From contig CALUPT010000006.1 of the NCBI GenBank assembly GCA_944322715.1, positions 1 through 64,000 on the forward strand: 64,000 nucleotides of DNA. Direction: 5' to 3'. Shown in pieces: positions 62,277 through 64,000 of this stretch. This stretch comes from an uncultured Bacteroidales bacterium. Its GTDB lineage: Bacteria; Bacteroidota; Bacteroidia; Bacteroidales; UBA932. Made by a program: the position numbers and the translations under genes. The notes beneath the pieces are model-generated. The model was not told the origin of the DNA and did no database searches. It was given only the letters and a program-made list of their open reading frames with translations. How positions within the stretch are numbered: position 1 is the stretch's first letter; the number at the start of each line of letters is the position of its first letter.

Positions 62277-62361
62277 ATGAAAAAGATAATCGCTTACAAG
62301 CCCGAAAAGCGAGATAGACAAGGCTGTGAAACTAAAGAATGAGTATTATGAAAACAAGTGA
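62277..62361 (+). pseudogene. internally deleted RelE/ParE-family (Gp49-like) toxin remnant
   Basis: The ATG at 62277 opens MKKIIAYK, and after a frame change the sequence reads PKSEIDKAVKLKNEYYENK to a stop at 62359-62361. That second part is the usual C-terminus of Gp49-like RelE toxins, and its stop overlaps the antitoxin start by 14 bases as in intact modules. The middle, about 80 codons in an intact toxin, is gone, so no active toxin can be made. Confidence 0.6.
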
Positions 62362-62641
62362 GATTTACGATGTAAGCGCAGAACTAGAAAAGGAGTTCGG
62401 AGCAAAAGGTACACCGCAGAGGGAAGCAGCGATAAACCATGCATGGGAGGAATATAATGCGCAGATTCTGCTTGAAGCCAGAAAAAATGCAGGACTTACG
62501 CAGGCGGAACTTGCACAGCGCATAGGGGCAGATAAAGGTTATATTTCCAGAGTAGAGCGAGGATTGACAATTCCCACGGTTTCAACACTTTATAAAATAG
62601 CCGCAGCAATGGGAATGACTGTGGAACTTCGTCCGATGTAA
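62348..62641 (+). CDS. XRE-family antitoxin, orphaned
   Basis: A 97-residue protein with an N-terminal helical part (KTSEIYDVSAELEKEFG, then EAAINHAWEEYNAQIL) and a C-terminal helix-turn-helix (about 47-95, LTQAELAQRIGADKGYISRV). This is the antitoxin layout that goes with Gp49-like RelE toxins. Its toxin upstream has lost its core. The start at 62348 fits the 14-base overlap with the toxin stop; an ATG at 62339 would add three residues. It may still bind the palindrome at 62241-62260. Confidence 0.85.
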   Translation: MKTSEIYDVSAELEKEFGAKGTPQREAAINHAWEEYNAQILLEARKNAGLTQAELAQRIGADKGYISRVERGLTIPTVSTLYKIAAAMGMTVELRPM

Positions 62642-62718
62642 TGTTCCGGAAGGCTATTAAGATCACTCTCAAAATCAAGGAGTTGCGAAATTGTCGCGAC
62701 TCCTTTTTCTTTGTATTT

Positions 62719-62758
62719 ATTCACTTTTTTGTGAATTTTAATAAAATGATTATTTTTG
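62719..62758 (+). promoter_or_regulatory. promoter and operator-like palindrome of the second higBA pair
   Basis: TTTG (62728-62731), 19 bases and TATTTTTG (62751-62758) match the consensus. ATTCAC-T6-GTGAAT (62719-62736) is a perfect inverted repeat over the -33 box, well placed for repression by the antitoxin. Confidence 0.6.
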
Positions 62759-62774
62759 TAGAAATTATGAGACA

Positions 62775-63092
62775 ATGGATATACTTTTTGATAAGGATTA
62801 TCTGAAAGAACTATATGTCACAGGAAAAACAAGTGACAAGAAGCATAGATACCAACCACAGATAATCAACAAATATGTCCGGGTTATAGATATGATGATG
62901 AGTTTACCCGACACATTGTCTTTGATGAGGATAAACTCATTGAATTACGAGAAATTGAAAGGAGATAAAAAAGGATTGTCCTCTGTCAGAGTAAATGACC
63001 AATATAGGATAGAATTTGAAGAATATATTGTAGACGGACAGAGCGTAGCGACAATCTGCAATATAACGGAGTTATCAAACCATTATAAATAA
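62775..63092 (+). CDS. HigB-like RelE-family toxin
   Basis: A 105-residue protein of the RelE/HigB (plasmid maintenance system killer) type. Diagnostic parts are the helix YQPQIINKYVRVIDMM, then INSLNYEKLKGDKKGLSSVR and VNDQYRIEFEE, the strand-turn-strand that carries the catalytic basic residues. It is unrelated in sequence to the HigB at 61101. The antitoxin follows seven bases later. It probably cleaves ribosome-bound mRNA. Confidence 0.85.
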   Translation: MDILFDKDYLKELYVTGKTSDKKHRYQPQIINKYVRVIDMMMSLPDTLSLMRINSLNYEKLKGDKKGLSSVRVNDQYRIEFEEYIVDGQSVATICNITELSNHYK

Positions 63093-63099
63093 GAAAGAT

Positions 63100-63447
63100 A
63101 TGAATACTTCCATTAAAGGGACAGACCCGAATATGATAGCAAACAATCTTGAGCCTTTCCGACCGACACATCCTGGGGAAGTGCTGAAAGATGAACTGGA
63201 GTATAGAAAAATATCCCAGAAACAGCTGGCGGCAGAAATGGGTATTTCATACACGCTGCTCAATGAGGTACTGAACGGCAAGAGACAGGTAAATACAGAA
63301 CTTGCATTGCTTGTCGAAGCGGCATTGGACATTCCCGCAGAATCACTTTTGCAGATGCAGGCAAGATACAATATGCTTACAGCCAAACGGAATAAATCGT
63401 TTATGGAAAAGTTGCAGAATGTCCGTAAGATTGTCGCTGCGCTTTAA
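63100..63447 (+). CDS. higA: HigA-family addiction module antitoxin
   Basis: A 115-residue antitoxin matching the classic HigA pattern: PTHPGEVLKDELEYRKIS at about 24-41, the HTH QKQLAAEMGISYTLLNEVLN, and the end ALDIPAESLLQMQARYNM. It would neutralise the toxin encoded just before it and repress the pair through the palindrome at 62719-62736. The second 51-bp repeat begins 23 bases after its stop. Confidence 0.92.
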   Translation: MNTSIKGTDPNMIANNLEPFRPTHPGEVLKDELEYRKISQKQLAAEMGISYTLLNEVLNGKRQVNTELALLVEAALDIPAESLLQMQARYNMLTAKRNKSFMEKLQNVRKIVAAL

Positions 63448-63470
63448 TTGCCAATCATTTATAGAAAACA

Positions 63471-63521
63471 AATCTTCCAATTTGATTTCTGATGAGATTG
63501 AGTTGGAAGATTTTTCGTTTA
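63471..63521 (+). repeat. 51-bp hairpin repeat, copy 2 (terminator-like)
   Basis: Identical to 61786-61836, including the T5 tract and the CGTTTA after it. The gap 63448-63749 otherwise holds only this repeat and the next promoter. Confidence 0.85.
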
Positions 63522-63591
63522 CAGGGCGGGACAAATTTTCGATACTTGCATTTTGTAACCGGTAAATCGTGGCAAAAAATCGCCGGTATAG

Positions 63592-63622
63592 TTTGCGGTA
63601 TGCGATAAAATATCTATATTTG
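63592..63622 (+). promoter_or_regulatory. promoter of the last lipoprotein gene
   Basis: TTTG (63592-63595), 19 bases and TATATTTG (63615-63622) are an exact consensus promoter. It leaves an unusually long leader of about 120 bases before the ATG at 63750, with no ORF in it. Confidence 0.7.
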
Positions 63623-63749
63623 TCGCAGGTTTTCACGGAAATACGGGCAATCTCAAGTAATGGATTTTATGTCCGGACGGGAAAAGCCTGACGATTTTTT
63701 AGAATTTTATTGGATTTACTTATAATATTTAACCTAAAGGTCTTTTATC

Positions 63750-64000
63750 ATGAATAAAGTTACCAGGTTCATTTCAGCTGCGGCGGCATTGATGCTTGTC
63801 GTTGTGTCGTGCGCTAAACAGGAACTTCCGGTATCGACATTCAAGATGGATTCGACCGCTATCGTTGTTCCGGCCGGGGGGGGTATATGTTCGGTACCGT
63901 ACCAGGTAGCCTCATCTGATGCCGGAGAGACTGTCGAGGCTGTCAGCCCGCAGAACTGGGTCAACGGTTTCGACTACAGCGTAGACGGCGTCATTTCTTT
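63750..64000 (+). CDS. BACON-like surface lipoprotein, 5' part
   Basis: The first 83 codons of a gene that runs out of the window. A signal peptide of about 20 residues ends in the lipobox VVVSC (Cys21). The mature part starts a BACON-like beta domain (TAIVVPAGGGICSVPYQV, then AVSPQNWVNGFDYS). A run of eight Gs (63876-63883) encodes the Gly-Gly-Gly and is in frame here. A surface location is likely, the function unknown. Confidence 0.75.
   Translation, partial: MNKVTRFISAAAALMLVVVSCAKQELPVSTFKMDSTAIVVPAGGGICSVPYQVASSDAGETVEAVSPQNWVNGFDYSVDGVIS

Noticed and set aside
60852..63600. Complete integrative element at the tRNA
   Set aside because: No integrase, relaxase or duplicated tRNA 3' end was found in the window, so only a possible remnant is reported.

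Overview
This window is chromosomal DNA from a member of the Bacteroidales with roughly balanced GC. Three things support that. The 16S rRNA 5' end at the left edge has a Bacteroidales-like start. Nearly every promoter I can read is of the Bacteroidetes type (-7 box TAnnTTTG, with a -33 TTTG-like box 18-22 bases upstream). The gene content includes DUF4906, DUF5689 and BACON-like lipoproteins, a SusC-like TonB receptor and an Rpn-type PD-(D/E)XK protein. The genus cannot be fixed from the sequence alone; a Rikenellaceae/RC9-like gut lineage is a guess.

Layout. 0-8.4 kb: 5' end of an rRNA operon (minus strand), a two-subunit CHR transporter, an AspT/YidE-type transporter, a flippase, nagB, a cyclophilin lipoprotein, a HAD phosphatase, a sigma-54-like promoter followed by a candidate small RNA, and an Rpn-family protein. 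8.7-20.3 kb: a co-oriented run of secreted and outer-membrane genes (OB-fold/BACON lipoproteins, two NUC1-type nucleases, an EEP-fold nuclease/phosphatase, a TonB-dependent receptor and a DUF5689 lipoprotein). I read this as an extracellular nucleic-acid degradation and uptake locus. 20.3-34.2 kb: a promoter-bearing repeat, an M3 peptidase, an AAA ATPase, then housekeeping genes (gpmI, rnr, rsgA, recO, a class A PBP, ddl, prmC). 34.4-38.3 kb: two large surface lipoproteins, one of DUF4906 type. 38.4-45.4 kb: a second promoter-bearing repeat, then cdaA, mutS2, yraN, a mannose-1-phosphate guanylyltransferase, yqeY and an anSME-type radical SAM enzyme.

45.5-60.9 kb: ribosomal protein genes in an unusual order. 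rplC-rplD-rplW-rplB-rpsS-rplV-rpsC has its own promoter and ends at a terminator before rplP. The rpsL-rpsG-fusA-rpsJ block lies about 8 kb further on. Between them are a Ca2+-type P-ATPase, an AraC regulator, two AAA ATPases with palindromic promoters and a DUF3298 lipoprotein. 60.8-63.5 kb: a tRNA-Met(CAU) followed by an AT-richer patch of toxin-antitoxin genes: two intact higBA-like pairs, one antitoxin whose toxin has been internally deleted, a frameshifted ORF, and two identical 51-bp hairpin repeats. The window ends inside another BACON-like surface lipoprotein gene.

The most novel-looking signals are the 75-78 bp hairpin repeats that supply a promoter to the next gene, with stem-preserving changes between copies; the orphan sigma-54 promoter with its candidate sRNA; the palindromes in the promoters of all three AAA ATPase genes; the split S10 operon; and the SusD-less nucleic-acid uptake locus.
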